From: an uncultured Christensenella sp.
Lineage (GTDB): Bacteria > Bacillota > Clostridia > Christensenellales > UBA3700
DNA: 64,000 bases
Reading direction: 5' to 3'
Assembly (NCBI GenBank): GCA_910584635.1
Contig: CAJUBA010000002.1
Span: 62,001 to 126,000 of the forward strand
Below are positions 17,308 to 26,153 of this stretch, in pieces. Below the pieces are notes generated by a model. The model saw only the letters and a list, made by a program, of their open reading frames with translations. It searched no databases and had not been told where the DNA came from. The stretch's first letter is position 1; the number at the start of each line of letters is the position of its first letter. The translations under genes and the position numbers were made by a program.

Positions 17308-17530
17308 ACCGTACCCCTTTTATTTTTCTTTATACATTATTTTACATTGCATAAGAATTTTTGGCAAGCGAATACAAGTATTTTGTGATTTCATTGCGTT
17401 TACTATGCAAAATCCGCTTTTGCTTATCGACAATTTTTGAATCGCGGGTATAAAATAACTTTATTGTCGACTAATCTTACAATAAAATGAAAAAATTTTA
17501 ACTTTATTATTTTATATACGACATAAATAT

Positions 17531-17562
17531 TATAGGCGGACCTTTATTTCGGTTCGCCTATA
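17531..17562 (-). terminator. hairpin overlapping the DUF1015 stop codon
   Basis: TATAGGCG at 17531-17538 pairs with CGCCTATA at 17555-17562; the stop codon lies in the loop. There is no T-run after it, so it may protect the 3' end rather than terminate. Confidence 0.4.
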
Positions 17563-18791
17563 TATCTACATTCCAAATAATATCTCTTATCTTCCGCGTG
17601 TCCCATAGAAAAAGATTTTCTCGGCAAAACTCCCCGTCTTACCACATAATCGAAAAGTCCGTCTTTTTCCAAGCACGGCATAAACACGCCTACGCCGTCG
17701 TTGACTTTCGATACTTCTTGCAAATGTCCGTCGCCGTGAATATAGTCTATTACCATTTTCTTATGCGTCTTTGCGTAAGTATCCATAAGATGCTGTATAT
17801 CGGCGATAGCGTCGCTCGGATTTTCGGAAACTTTCCAATAATATATTTTATCCTTATATATTACTTTGACTTGCGCTCTGCCGTCGAGTTTTTCCAAACC
17901 TTTGCCCATATAGTCGATAAAATCTTCGTCCACTCCCAAAACAACTCTGTGAATAGGTTGAAACTGCAAAGACTTATCGTGGAGATTGACAAGTTCGCAC
18001 AAAGCGTATCTTGCGGGATGCTCTGAAATTTCGCTCTTTTTCAAAGTCTTTTTGATTTTGTTCCAACATTCTTTCGCCGTCGCCAAAGAATGATTGCCGT
18101 CTCCCACGGCAAAAAGTATAGGCTTGTCGCTACCGTATTTCTCAATCAAAACGGTTTTATCCAACAGCGAGTTGAGTTTATCTATTACAGGCGCGCAGTT
18201 AGCGATTTTATAGCCTTTTATATGTCCGCCGTTCATGTTAAGATCGAAATCGTACGCTTTTGGGAAAAAGTCTTTGCTCTTATAAAGACGTTCGATTATC
18301 TTCTCCTTTCTGTCGTCCATAAGCATCATTATATGAGGAAGTTCCAAACAAGCGCCTTTTCTAACCTCTATTCTCGGCGGAAGTCTGTCGACTACTGTCT
18401 TTTCCGTCGCCTTTATCAAGGCGTCGTTCTCGGGAGTATAGTCATATTCTTCAAGATCCACCGCGATGACGAGTCCAAGTCTTTTTTGTCCGTCGGGCGT
18501 CGTCCTTTCTACCAGAATAAAACCTTCGAATTCTTCGAATATTCCGCATTTAAGGTAATTGTACATATTGGAATTTATGGTTTTTATACGCTCTTGCTTG
18601 CCCTTTTCTTCAAGATATACTTCGGGGAAAATAATATTGAGAGCAGAAGGAGAATCTTCTACATAATCGGCGAGTTTTTCCCAATAATCGGGTTGAGATG
18701 TAAACTGGTCGCAAGCGATTACGCTCCACTTGCTTTTGTCGATATGCCCTTTCGGCAACAAAATCTTCGGTACTTTAACTATGTTTTTCAT
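17544..18791 (-). CDS. DUF1015 family protein
   Basis: 415 residues, the usual DUF1015 length. Characteristic segments are WSVIACDQFTSQPDYWEKLADYV near the N-terminus, FAVGDGNHSLATAKECWNKIK in the middle and a C-terminal MPCLEKDGLFDYVVRRGVLPRKSFSMGH. Members are often beside phosphoserine or serine-pathway genes, but none is adjacent here and the biochemical role is unknown. It is predicted cytoplasmic. It starts 12 nt downstream of the T-run that ends the cdaA transcript, so its promoter must overlap that terminator or it depends on readthrough. Confidence 0.9.
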   Translation of the reverse strand: MKNIVKVPKILLPKGHIDKSKWSVIACDQFTSQPDYWEKLADYVEDSPSALNIIFPEVYLEEKGKQERIKTINSNMYNYLKCGIFEEFEGFILVERTTPDGQKRLGLVIAVDLEEYDYTPENDALIKATEKTVVDRLPPRIEVRKGACLELPHIMMLMDDRKEKIIERLYKSKDFFPKAYDFDLNMNGGHIKGYKIANCAPVIDKLNSLLDKTVLIEKYGSDKPILFAVGDGNHSLATAKECWNKIKKTLKKSEISEHPARYALCELVNLHDKSLQFQPIHRVVLGVDEDFIDYMGKGLEKLDGRAQVKVIYKDKIYYWKVSENPSDAIADIQHLMDTYAKTHKKMVIDYIHGDGHLQEVSKVNDGVGVFMPCLEKDGLFDYVVRRGVLPRKSFSMGHAEDKRYYLECRYIGEPK

Positions 18792-18802
18792 ACTGTCCTT
18801 TA

Positions 18803-18841
18803 CAAAAAAACACCACTCACACGCTAATGTGGAGAGTGGTG
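18803..18841 (-). terminator. terminator of cdaA
   Basis: On the minus strand an 8-bp stem (CACCACTC with GAGTGGTG) is followed by a run of seven or eight T. It begins 35 nt after the cdaA stop codon and ends just before the DUF1015 start. Confidence 0.85.
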
Positions 18842-18875
18842 TGATTTATCTTTGTTTTACTTTGAAAAATAAATT

Positions 18876-19685
18876 TCAGTTTTTCTGGCTCTTTTTTCCT
18901 CTGCGCGCAGCCGATTGAGAACTTATTCTGTATATAACTTTTATCTCTTCGAGAAGTTTCTCGGGAGTCATATATCTCTTTATAGTACCGCCCTGAACTA
19001 CGCTTATTATTCCGCTTTCTTCGCTTACAACGATAGCGAACACGTCGCTCTCCTCGGTAATTCCTATTGCCGCTCTATGACGCGTACCGAGATCTTTTGC
19101 AAGAGTAACTTCCTGAGAAAGGGGAAGGAAACATCCCGCGGAGATTATTCTGTCGCCGAGAACAACTACCGCTCCGTCGTGCAGCGGCGCTTTCGTATTG
19201 AATATGCTTTCCAAAAGTCCGCACGATATCGTCGCGTCCAAAGCCGTACCTGTATCCAAAATATGAGCGGGTATTTCTGTCGGAGCGATAATGATAAGCG
19301 CGCCGACGTCGTTTTTTGCCATGTTCTGGCACGCCTTTACTATTTCGGTAGCCGATACCAAAAGTTGTTCGTCGGTAGTAGTGTAACCGTATTTCACTTT
19401 CTGCCGTCTTGCAATCTTGCTCATAAATATCTTCAAATCCGAACGGTATACTTCTACCGTAGCAACTATCCAGAAAATATTAAAGAATCTTAGAATCTCC
19501 AACGCTATATATCCGATATTGCTCCACTTTTGATTAAGCAATAGAATAGCGAGATATACCAATGCGTAAATCGCAGTAATTATAGCCATACGGTAACTGT
19601 TTCTTCTTGCGAAAAACATAAGCATAGCCGCCGCTACCACAAGCGTTACCACAATATCCAAAATGACCCAAGCAGGATGATTCAT
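18876..19685 (-). CDS. cdaA: diadenylate cyclase, membrane type
   Basis: 269 residues with three N-terminal membrane helices (about 5-24, 32-50, 57-78) and a DisA_N cyclase domain. Both catalytic motifs are intact: DGA at Asp170 (LHDGAVVV) and RHR at Arg202-Arg204 (GTRHRAA). It makes c-di-AMP from two ATP and controls potassium and osmotic balance and wall homeostasis. In most Bacillota cdaA is followed by cdaR and glmM; here it has its own terminator and neither follows, so the usual partner genes must lie elsewhere or be absent. AAGGAG precedes the ATG. Confidence 0.95.
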   Translation of the reverse strand: MNHPAWVILDIVVTLVVAAAMLMFFARRNSYRMAIITAIYALVYLAILLLNQKWSNIGYIALEILRFFNIFWIVATVEVYRSDLKIFMSKIARRQKVKYGYTTTDEQLLVSATEIVKACQNMAKNDVGALIIIAPTEIPAHILDTGTALDATISCGLLESIFNTKAPLHDGAVVVLGDRIISAGCFLPLSQEVTLAKDLGTRHRAAIGITEESDVFAIVVSEESGIISVVQGGTIKRYMTPEKLLEEIKVIYRISSQSAARRGKKSQKN

Positions 19686-19792
19686 AACCGACTCCTTAAT
19701 TTACTTCTCTATTATAATATAATGTTTTTTTACAAAAATAAAGTGATTTGGCTCATTTTTTAACAAATTTATACCTAAATTTCTTATTTTTC

Positions 19793-21175
19793 TTATACAA
19801 ATGGATCGTTTTGACCGTTATCTTTCCCTTTCGTATTAAAATCCGAGTTTTCTTTGTCGAGTCCGTCGTTTTCGCTTGAAGGATAATTTTCAAAGTCGAA
19901 CGGCTTTACCTCGTCTTCTTGTTTTATCTCTTCTTTGATATATTTTGAACGGTTTTTCCTGATGTTGTTTCTCACAGCAAGCGCTATTCCGAAAAACGTC
20001 GCTATCGCTATAAGTTTGACGGCAATAGTAGCCATTGACGAAACTTTTGCGCTTTGTCCGGAAACCGCAACTTGCTTTTTACCGTCGGCAAACGCTTCTT
20101 CGAAGATTTGAGCGTTGTCGGCGCTAAGCGCGTTCATAACGGAATTTGCAACGTCGTTTAGCATAGCAACGATATTTTCCTCGCCTTTGCGTTCTATCAT
20201 AGTTTGCAAATTATCTTCGGGAGTATGATAAACATTGGCTTTACCCTTCATCTCCGTCAAAAACGGATTATCGTTACAAGACCAGTTGTGGGAAGTAAAG
20301 TTGCCGCAAGGAATCTTTCTGTTCAAGAAAAAATAATGATTACCCGTCAATCCTATATGCAGGAATGAATACAAAGGTTCCGATTCCATGATAAAAGACG
20401 AAACGACGTTTTTATTTTGCGGATTTTCCGTAAGTCCTACGCTCGCGCTTTGCAAGTATCCTCCGAAGTCGCTTGCGTTTTCTCCGGTATAAAGATAAAG
20501 GTTATCTCCTCCGCCCAGCATTGAAAAATTCAATACGAGTTTTATATTGTCCAAATCCGCGTTTTTAAGATGAGTAACGTAATGATACGCTCCCTGCCAA
20601 CCGTAACAGCCGCCGCTGAAAAACGCAAAAGTAACGTCGTAATCATAATCGAAGTCTTTTATATTTTCCGCAAGCGCAAGCAATACCGACGTTCCGCTTC
20701 CGCTTTCATAACTTCCGTCCGATTTCAAAAATTCTTCGCTGTCGGCATAAAGATTATCATACTGCGCGGAAAGAATTATTTCCCCTTTGGAATTTTCGGA
20801 TTTTTTTGTAAACACTACGTTGTACGCGCTTGTATCCGAAACAGCGGATCCGTCGTATCGCGTAAATTCCACTTTGAAACCTTGCAAACCGAGCGTTTCC
20901 GCGTCGGAAAAATCGCTTGTATATCCCCATCCGCTTAAAAGTGTCGACAAATACTTTGCAAACCGCTCTTCCCCAGGCGTACCCATAGTTCTGTCAGGAT
21001 AGTTCTCGGCAAGGTATTTCATATTCTCAAACGCTTTATCTCCGTATCCCCAGTCCTTTTCGGACAATTCGAAATGCGGAGTTTTAGAACAAGCAGTAAG
21101 CATGCTCGCCGTCATTACTACCAACAATATTATTGCTACCGTTAAAATTATTTTACTTGAAATTCTCTTCTTCAT
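19793..21175 (-). CDS. M28-peptidase-like lipoprotein lacking catalytic residues
   Basis: 460 residues from the ATG at 21175, chosen for its GAGGT ribosome site and the lipoprotein signal that follows (lipobox LTAC, Cys29). The fold matches M28 aminopeptidases (GTPGEERFAKYL...ILSAQYDN...ALAENIKD...FAFFSGGCYGWQGAYH...VYHTPEDNL). Three catalytic signatures are broken: the zinc HxD is Gln138-Tyr-Asp140, the bridging DN(A/G)SG reads ESGSG, and the catalytic Glu-Glu pair is Gly189-Cys190. The C-terminal His of YHTPED remains. A membrane helix (about 395-415) precedes an acidic cytoplasmic tail. It is probably a binding or scaffold protein on the outer face of the membrane. It is co-directional with comEC-holA. 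Confidence 0.83.
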   Translation of the reverse strand: MKKRISSKIILTVAIILLVVMTASMLTACSKTPHFELSEKDWGYGDKAFENMKYLAENYPDRTMGTPGEERFAKYLSTLLSGWGYTSDFSDAETLGLQGFKVEFTRYDGSAVSDTSAYNVVFTKKSENSKGEIILSAQYDNLYADSEEFLKSDGSYESGSGTSVLLALAENIKDFDYDYDVTFAFFSGGCYGWQGAYHYVTHLKNADLDNIKLVLNFSMLGGGDNLYLYTGENASDFGGYLQSASVGLTENPQNKNVVSSFIMESEPLYSFLHIGLTGNHYFFLNRKIPCGNFTSHNWSCNDNPFLTEMKGKANVYHTPEDNLQTMIERKGEENIVAMLNDVANSVMNALSADNAQIFEEAFADGKKQVAVSGQSAKVSSMATIAVKLIAIATFFGIALAVRNNIRKNRSKYIKEEIKQEDEVKPFDFENYPSSENDGLDKENSDFNTKGKDNGQNDPFV

Positions 21176-21182
21176 ATCAACC

Positions 21183-21815
21183 TCACACGAAAATAACAAG
21201 ACAAATCGACGGTATGAGCATGACGTTGAGAAGCACTGGATAAAATTTCTTTTCCATTCCTCTTGTATAACATACGAAAAATACCGCCAACGCCGTTATC
21301 GCCAACGCTACGTTGACTATTGCAGGTCCCAAATTGCCAAGCAACGGAAACAATTCGAACAGCAACTTGCTTACGCCCAAAAGCAGCGCGAGCATTACCA
21401 TGGAACAATCAAGACATATTCTGAATTTTCTTATTTCAAAAGGCGCGTCGATTATTTTGAACTGATTAAATACTAAAAACGCGAAAAACTTCGCGTAAAG
21501 CGTATATATCAAAAAGACTATCGCCGATATGATGAGCGGGTATATAATCATGAAACTTACGGACATCGTTCCGCTTTCGAACATTGCCAATATCTGCGTC
21601 ATTGACATCCCCGATATTCGCGCAAAATAATTGCCGTATTCAGGATCTATGATATAGGCAAACAGCATATTGAAATTGCGTTTTCCGCTGAAATACATAG
21701 AGAAAAATATGCTTGCGAATAGCAATACTTTGATAAGTACCGTAAGCCAATCGTTTTTGAGTTTGGGCGTCGCAGGGGGACGCTTGTAAATTACTTGTTT
21801 AGGCGCGTTTTGCAT
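21183..21815 (-). CDS. polytopic membrane protein, Yip1-like
   Basis: 210 residues with about five membrane helices (near 26-42, 88-115, 133-150, 160-178 and 187-208) after a short proline-rich cytoplasmic head (YKRPPATPK). The overall layout resembles small Yip1-domain proteins, but I see no decisive motif, so that label is tentative. It overlaps the end of holA by 17 nt and runs straight into the M28-like lipoprotein gene, so the four genes from comEC onward form one transcription unit. A partnership with the downstream lipoprotein is possible but unproven. Confidence 0.6.
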   Translation of the reverse strand: MQNAPKQVIYKRPPATPKLKNDWLTVLIKVLLFASIFFSMYFSGKRNFNMLFAYIIDPEYGNYFARISGMSMTQILAMFESGTMSVSFMIIYPLIISAIVFLIYTLYAKFFAFLVFNQFKIIDAPFEIRKFRICLDCSMVMLALLLGVSKLLFELFPLLGNLGPAIVNVALAITALAVFFVCYTRGMEKKFYPVLLNVMLIPSICLVIFV

Positions 21816-22800
21816 TAGTCTTTCCTATCAGATAGTTTATTGCCAAATCAAGCGCGTTTTCCTGAGAAATTTTACCGCTCTTGAAATCGTATTCCAAAGC
21901 ATAGAGATAATAAACGGTATTTTTGAGTTTTGACAAAAATCCCTGCGTACGGCGTTTAGCGGCGTCGATATTCTTCCTCGCCATAAACAACGCGGATTTT
22001 CTCATACCCAAACTTTCGCTGAGAAAGTCGTCGTCGCCGTCGTTCGTCATTATCGCGAACATTCTCTTATAAGTCAAAGTAAGAGTCGCAAGTATCATAG
22101 ACGGCTTGTCCCCGCGATCCAGCAGTATATTTATTATGCCCATCGCTTTATCAAAATCTCCGTCCTGTATAGCAAAAATAAATTCAAACACCTGAGTTTC
22201 GGTATCGGTAGGCACTATATCTTCTATAACCGCTTTATTGACTTGAGTTCCGTCGGCGCAATACAGCATAATTTTTTTTAACTCGTTGTTTATCTTACCG
22301 AAGTCTTTATTACATCTATGCACTATTTCGGACAGCGAAGATTTGTCGTAATTTATCTTATAAAACTTAAACAACGTTTCAATATATCCCACGTAGTCGA
22401 TAAGACTCATTTTGTTGCAATCTACTTCTACTACAAACTGGCTTATCGCATTTTTTACAGTCGGGCAGTTGACAAGCACCAAAATATTGCCCTCGCTCAA
22501 ATTGGCTACGTAATCCAACCAACTCTCCGTTTCCGAAACGCTCAACTTGCGATTGAAATCTTTTACGACAACCAATCTTCTATCCCCGAACATCGCGCCG
22601 TAAGAAAGCGAAGAAATTATCTCCTCGCTGAAAACTTCGTTGCCTTCGAATTTTTGAATACAAAAGTCGCGAGTGTCTTGCGGAATAAGGTCGTAAAACT
22701 TTTCCAAAGCGTAAAGCAATAATCCCTCATCGTCGCCGAAAAGAGCGTATATATCGGATATATTGGTCTTGAATGTCTGCTTTAACTGTAACGCCTGCAT
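21799..22800 (-). CDS. holA: DNA polymerase III delta subunit
   Basis: 333 residues. It opens and loads the beta sliding clamp as part of the clamp loader. The N-terminus has the family pattern YALFGDDEGLLLYALEKFYDLIP and MFGDRRLVVVKDF; the middle has the delta segment KINNELKKIMLYC, and the C-terminal collar helices include MILATLTLTYKRMFAI. The start at 22800 is preferred over 22812: GGAG lies at the right distance and the ATG overlaps the comEC stop codon (TGATG), a classic coupling that is widely conserved between comEC and holA in Bacillota. Confidence 0.93.
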   Translation of the reverse strand: MQALQLKQTFKTNISDIYALFGDDEGLLLYALEKFYDLIPQDTRDFCIQKFEGNEVFSEEIISSLSYGAMFGDRRLVVVKDFNRKLSVSETESWLDYVANLSEGNILVLVNCPTVKNAISQFVVEVDCNKMSLIDYVGYIETLFKFYKINYDKSSLSEIVHRCNKDFGKINNELKKIMLYCADGTQVNKAVIEDIVPTDTETQVFEFIFAIQDGDFDKAMGIINILLDRGDKPSMILATLTLTYKRMFAIMTNDGDDDFLSESLGMRKSALFMARKNIDAAKRRTQGFLSKLKNTVYYLYALEYDFKSGKISQENALDLAINYLIGKTNAKRA

Positions 22801-24950
22801 CAATATCTCCAACTTGGATTTATATGTATTTTACCATTATTCAACCTAAAAGTAAACGTAGAAGGCAAATAATTTTGTAAAGAATTTGTATATCCTCTTT
22901 CGCATACGATATATTTGTCGCCGTCGACAAAATCCTGCGCGTCGTAAGTTATCAGTATATCGTAGCCGTCGTCGAGAGAATAGTAATCTTCGGCAAGTAT
23001 TCTTATCGAGGTTCTGCCCGCTACCATTTCCAAAGTTCCGCTGTTAATAAACGTAAGCGTAAATCCCTTTTCTATAATTAAGTTTTGCGCGTCCAACGAA
23101 ATATCGGAAAACTCGTCCTCGGCAAAAGCGTACAAATTCATACAGTTTAGACTTTGAGCGAGTTTCAAAACTCCCTTGCTGTCTATGTCCTCGCCGACTA
23201 CCGCAATCCCGTCCACTCTAGCAAAACCTTTTCTGTTCATAAATTCGCGAGTGGATAAAACGGTATCGTCGGTAAATCTGCCGTTGACGATAAGATATCT
23301 TCCGCCTCCTGCATTTTCCACAAACGCGTATTGCGAAGAATATTTATCGGCATAGCAATAGACTATCGCGTTTTCGTTACCCCAACGGGTAATATTGACC
23401 GCGACGCTCAAACAAAGACATACCGAAAGCGCGATTGCGGTAATCTTTTTGATTTTCCCGTTTGCGAAAAAGTATTTCGAAAGCAAGAGCAGTACGGCGA
23501 TAAACAGTACGATAAATATCGCGCCCGAACGGAAATATATTACTGCGGTTTCCGCTTCGCCCAACTTGCCTATTATTGCTATCATTATTGTAAACGGCGC
23601 GCTCGCGATTGTGAGCAGTATACCTGTGAAAGGAAGTATGCAAGTTATTATCAATGCGATTAAGTATATAGGGAAAAATACGCTCGCAAGCGGTATGACT
23701 ATCAGATTCGCCACTACGGAAAGCAATGTCTGACCGCCGAAAGACATTAACATTATCGGCAACAAAGATATGTTGACCGCAACCGTAGCGCATAACAGCG
23801 AAGTTAACTTGCAACGGAATTTCTTTGGAATTATTTCCGTCAAAGGTTTCGCCAACGTCATCAAACCGTATACCGCTAAGAAACTCATTAGAAAACCTAC
23901 GTCGAAAAGATATATCGGATTGAATAGCAGGATTACGCAACCCGCAAAAGACAGGTTGGAAATCCCGTCGCTTCTATACATCAGCGTTCTTGCGCCCAAC
24001 GCTATCAACGTCATAACAGTTGCTCTTACTGTAGAAGGCGAAAAATCGCACAGCGCGCAAAAAGGTATCAATACTGCCGCGACGCAAATAAAAACCGACC
24101 ATCTGTTTCTTACCTTGAATTTTTTAAGCGTCCAAAGTATAGACGCCGCGATTATTCCTACGTGAAGACCGGATACCGCAAATATGTGCGCCGCGCCCGT
24201 TCTTTGAAAATCCGCCTTTATCCCGTCTTCGAGTCCCGACTTGTCGCCAAGCGTCATAGCATATAGGAAACCCGCCGTTTCTTTTTTAACGTTGCGATAT
24301 ACGGAACTCTTTATTCTCAATCTTACTTTATCGCCAAACTTTACGCGATTGCCCAATACCTTGAACTGCAAATTTTCATCGCCAGGTTGTTCCGAACAAG
24401 AAATATAATGAAATACGTTGTTTTTATAAGCGCTTACGCTGTAACTGTCGGTTACGTTCAAATTCTTTGGAGAAATATTTCCGCGAAATTCTATCCTGTC
24501 GCCTATCTTCAAATTATTTATAAGTTTTGGGGAAGCAAACGCGCTCTGCGCTATTCCCTTTATTTTGCGTCCGTCTACTTCTACGTCTTCGAGATAGATA
24601 TACGCAACGGAATAATTGCCGCTATCGACATAACCGTTTTCGTCGCAATTCGTCATTATGGATACGCTGCCTTCTATCACTGAATCGTAAGAATAGATAC
24701 TCCTGTTTTCCGCTTTGACAAAGTTTAGAGAAGTTACGCCTGCCGCAAGAAGAAAAAACGCCAAAACCGTTATCAATTTTACTCTTGCTTTTTGTAAAGA
24801 TTTTACCGAAAAAGCAACCGCAATCAATATAGCGGCGGCGACAGCCAAAACTATGGAAAACGCAACATCGCAAAACGTTACGGCGCAAATTGCCAAAACA
24901 ATACCGAGCAAACACAACGGCATTATTCTGAAATTAAATAATCTTTTCAT
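22800..24950 (-). CDS. comEC: ComEC/Rec2-type DNA uptake channel with degenerate C-terminal domain
   Basis: 716 residues. N-terminal membrane helices are followed by a DUF4131 domain (about 25-190), then the Competence channel domain (about 215-490) with the signature GDKSGLEDGIKADFQRTGAAHIFAVSGLHVGI. It would carry single-stranded DNA across the membrane. The C-terminal part (about 505-716) sits where the metallo-beta-lactamase nuclease domain normally lies, but the HxHxDH zinc motif cannot be found; the corresponding segment reads IAVVGEDIDSKGVLKL. So the channel looks intact while the nuclease-like domain looks dead. It is translationally coupled to holA. Whether this organism is transformable is unknown; no comEA is visible. 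Confidence 0.88.
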   Translation of the reverse strand: MKRLFNFRIMPLCLLGIVLAICAVTFCDVAFSIVLAVAAAILIAVAFSVKSLQKARVKLITVLAFFLLAAGVTSLNFVKAENRSIYSYDSVIEGSVSIMTNCDENGYVDSGNYSVAYIYLEDVEVDGRKIKGIAQSAFASPKLINNLKIGDRIEFRGNISPKNLNVTDSYSVSAYKNNVFHYISCSEQPGDENLQFKVLGNRVKFGDKVRLRIKSSVYRNVKKETAGFLYAMTLGDKSGLEDGIKADFQRTGAAHIFAVSGLHVGIIAASILWTLKKFKVRNRWSVFICVAAVLIPFCALCDFSPSTVRATVMTLIALGARTLMYRSDGISNLSFAGCVILLFNPIYLFDVGFLMSFLAVYGLMTLAKPLTEIIPKKFRCKLTSLLCATVAVNISLLPIMLMSFGGQTLLSVVANLIVIPLASVFFPIYLIALIITCILPFTGILLTIASAPFTIMIAIIGKLGEAETAVIYFRSGAIFIVLFIAVLLLLSKYFFANGKIKKITAIALSVCLCLSVAVNITRWGNENAIVYCYADKYSSQYAFVENAGGGRYLIVNGRFTDDTVLSTREFMNRKGFARVDGIAVVGEDIDSKGVLKLAQSLNCMNLYAFAEDEFSDISLDAQNLIIEKGFTLTFINSGTLEMVAGRTSIRILAEDYYSLDDGYDILITYDAQDFVDGDKYIVCERGYTNSLQNYLPSTFTFRLNNGKIHINPSWRY

Positions 24951-25034
24951 CTTCTTTCGTAATTTACCGATTTATATTTTAGGTTATTATCCGAATATAA
25001 AATTCGAGTATGGCGCCCGTCCATACTCTTTATA

Positions 25035-25568
25035 TCAGTCTTTCAAAAATACTTCGTTGTAGAGTTGAATGGATTTTTGTATGGATTCGACTGCGACTTC
25101 TCTTCCGGATAGTTCCAAAACTTCCATCTTCTTGCCTTCCAACTGTTTGTATACTCCGAAGAAATGCTTCATTTCATCAATAATATGAGGAGGCAATTCC
25201 CTGACGTCCTGATAGCCGTTCCAGTTTGGATCTTTGAACGGAACCGCCAGTATCTTTATATCCTCTCTGCCTTCGTCAATCATGGCAATCTGACCTATGG
25301 GATAACACCTTACCAAAGCAAGCGGAGCAATCTCTTCCGAGCATATAACAAGCACGTCCAACGGGTCGCCGTCGTCAGCGTAAGTACGCGGAATAAAACC
25401 GTAATTGGCAGGATAATGCGTAGCCGTATAAAGTATTCTGTCCAAAATAAGCATCCCTGTCTGCTTATCAACCTCGTACTTGTTTTTACAGCCTTTGGGT
25501 ATTTCGATGCAACTTATAAAATCTTCGGTATTTATCCTGTCTTTGCTTATATCATGCCAAATATTCAT
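25035..25568 (-). CDS. ppa: inorganic pyrophosphatase, type I
   Basis: 177 residues from the ATG at 25568, which follows GAGGAG by 6 nt. Hydrolyses pyrophosphate to phosphate and so drives biosynthetic reactions. Family marks include EIPKGCKNKYEVDKQTG, the signature DGDPLDVLVIC with three metal-binding aspartates, and the C-terminal DPNWNGYQDVRELPPHIIDEMKHFF, YKQLEGK. Monocistronic as far as can be seen. Confidence 0.96.
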   Translation of the reverse strand: MNIWHDISKDRINTEDFISCIEIPKGCKNKYEVDKQTGMLILDRILYTATHYPANYGFIPRTYADDGDPLDVLVICSEEIAPLALVRCYPIGQIAMIDEGREDIKILAVPFKDPNWNGYQDVRELPPHIIDEMKHFFGVYKQLEGKKMEVLELSGREVAVESIQKSIQLYNEVFLKD

Positions 25569-25715
25569 TAGAATCTCCTCGGATTTCAACAATTAGTATC
25601 TATATTGTACTATATTCATTTATATAAATCTAGATATTTTAATTATTTTTTGAAAATTTTGATTGCAAATAGCAAAATAGTGTGCTAATATAATAAAGCA
25701 AAAGCAAATTCCCAT

Positions 25716-25802
25716 GCCGAAGTGGTGGAATTGGCAGACGCGCCGGACTCAAAATCCGGTGATGGCGACATCGTGCGGGTTCAAGTCCCGCCTTCGGCAC
25801 CA
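25716..25802 (+). tRNA. tRNA-Leu (anticodon CAA), CCA encoded
   Basis: Class II tRNA of 87 nt. The acceptor GCCGAAG pairs with CTTCGGC; the anticodon stem CCGGA/TCCGG encloses loop CTCAAAA, giving anticodon CAA for codon UUG. A long variable arm and the T-loop GTTCAAGTC are present, and the CCA end (25800-25802) is encoded. Its 3' end is the left boundary of the AT-rich island that follows; two degenerate copies of that 3' end lie at 30296-30345. Confidence 0.97.
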
Positions 25803-25807
25803 CCCAG

Positions 25808-25858
25808 ACACACGCAAAAGGAGCGTATTGAATTTAAAACTCCAAAGCGTGTGTTTTT
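25808..25858 (+). terminator. terminator of tRNA-Leu
   Basis: ACACACGC (25808-25815) pairs with GCGTGTGT (25847-25854), with an inner GGAG/CTCC pairing, and a T-run follows. From 25859 to 26153 there is no gene: I see several copies of a short AAAAAGGATTTT-like sequence (25962, 25996 and 26022 regions) and its inverse at 25884, nothing else. Confidence 0.75.
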
Positions 25859-26153
25859 CATATTTCAAGCACTTTGAAGAACAAAATCCTTTTTGTTCAT
25901 TCGACTATCCCCTGCAACAATGCTTTTTCACTACTCCATTAAAAGCCCATTGCCATTGTACAAAAAGGATTTTTCGTGGCTTCTCATTATACGATAAGGA
26001 TTTTTTCGCCTTGCGATTGAATAAAAAGGATTTTCAACCTCTACAACTCGTCTACCCTATTCTAAATTATATTGAGAACCTTTCGTGGTATAAACTACCC
26101 ATGACAATTGATTTTTAATAAAAGATATGTTATATTTATTTTATGGAGGAAAT

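Noticed and set aside
17308..17543. Lysine riboswitch upstream of the aspartokinase gene
   Set aside because: The 236-bp region lacks the conserved L-box segments and any long paired structure; it is mainly AT-rich.
25714..26118. 134-codon frame beginning two bases before tRNA-Leu
   Set aside because: It runs through the tRNA and its terminator; no ribosome site.
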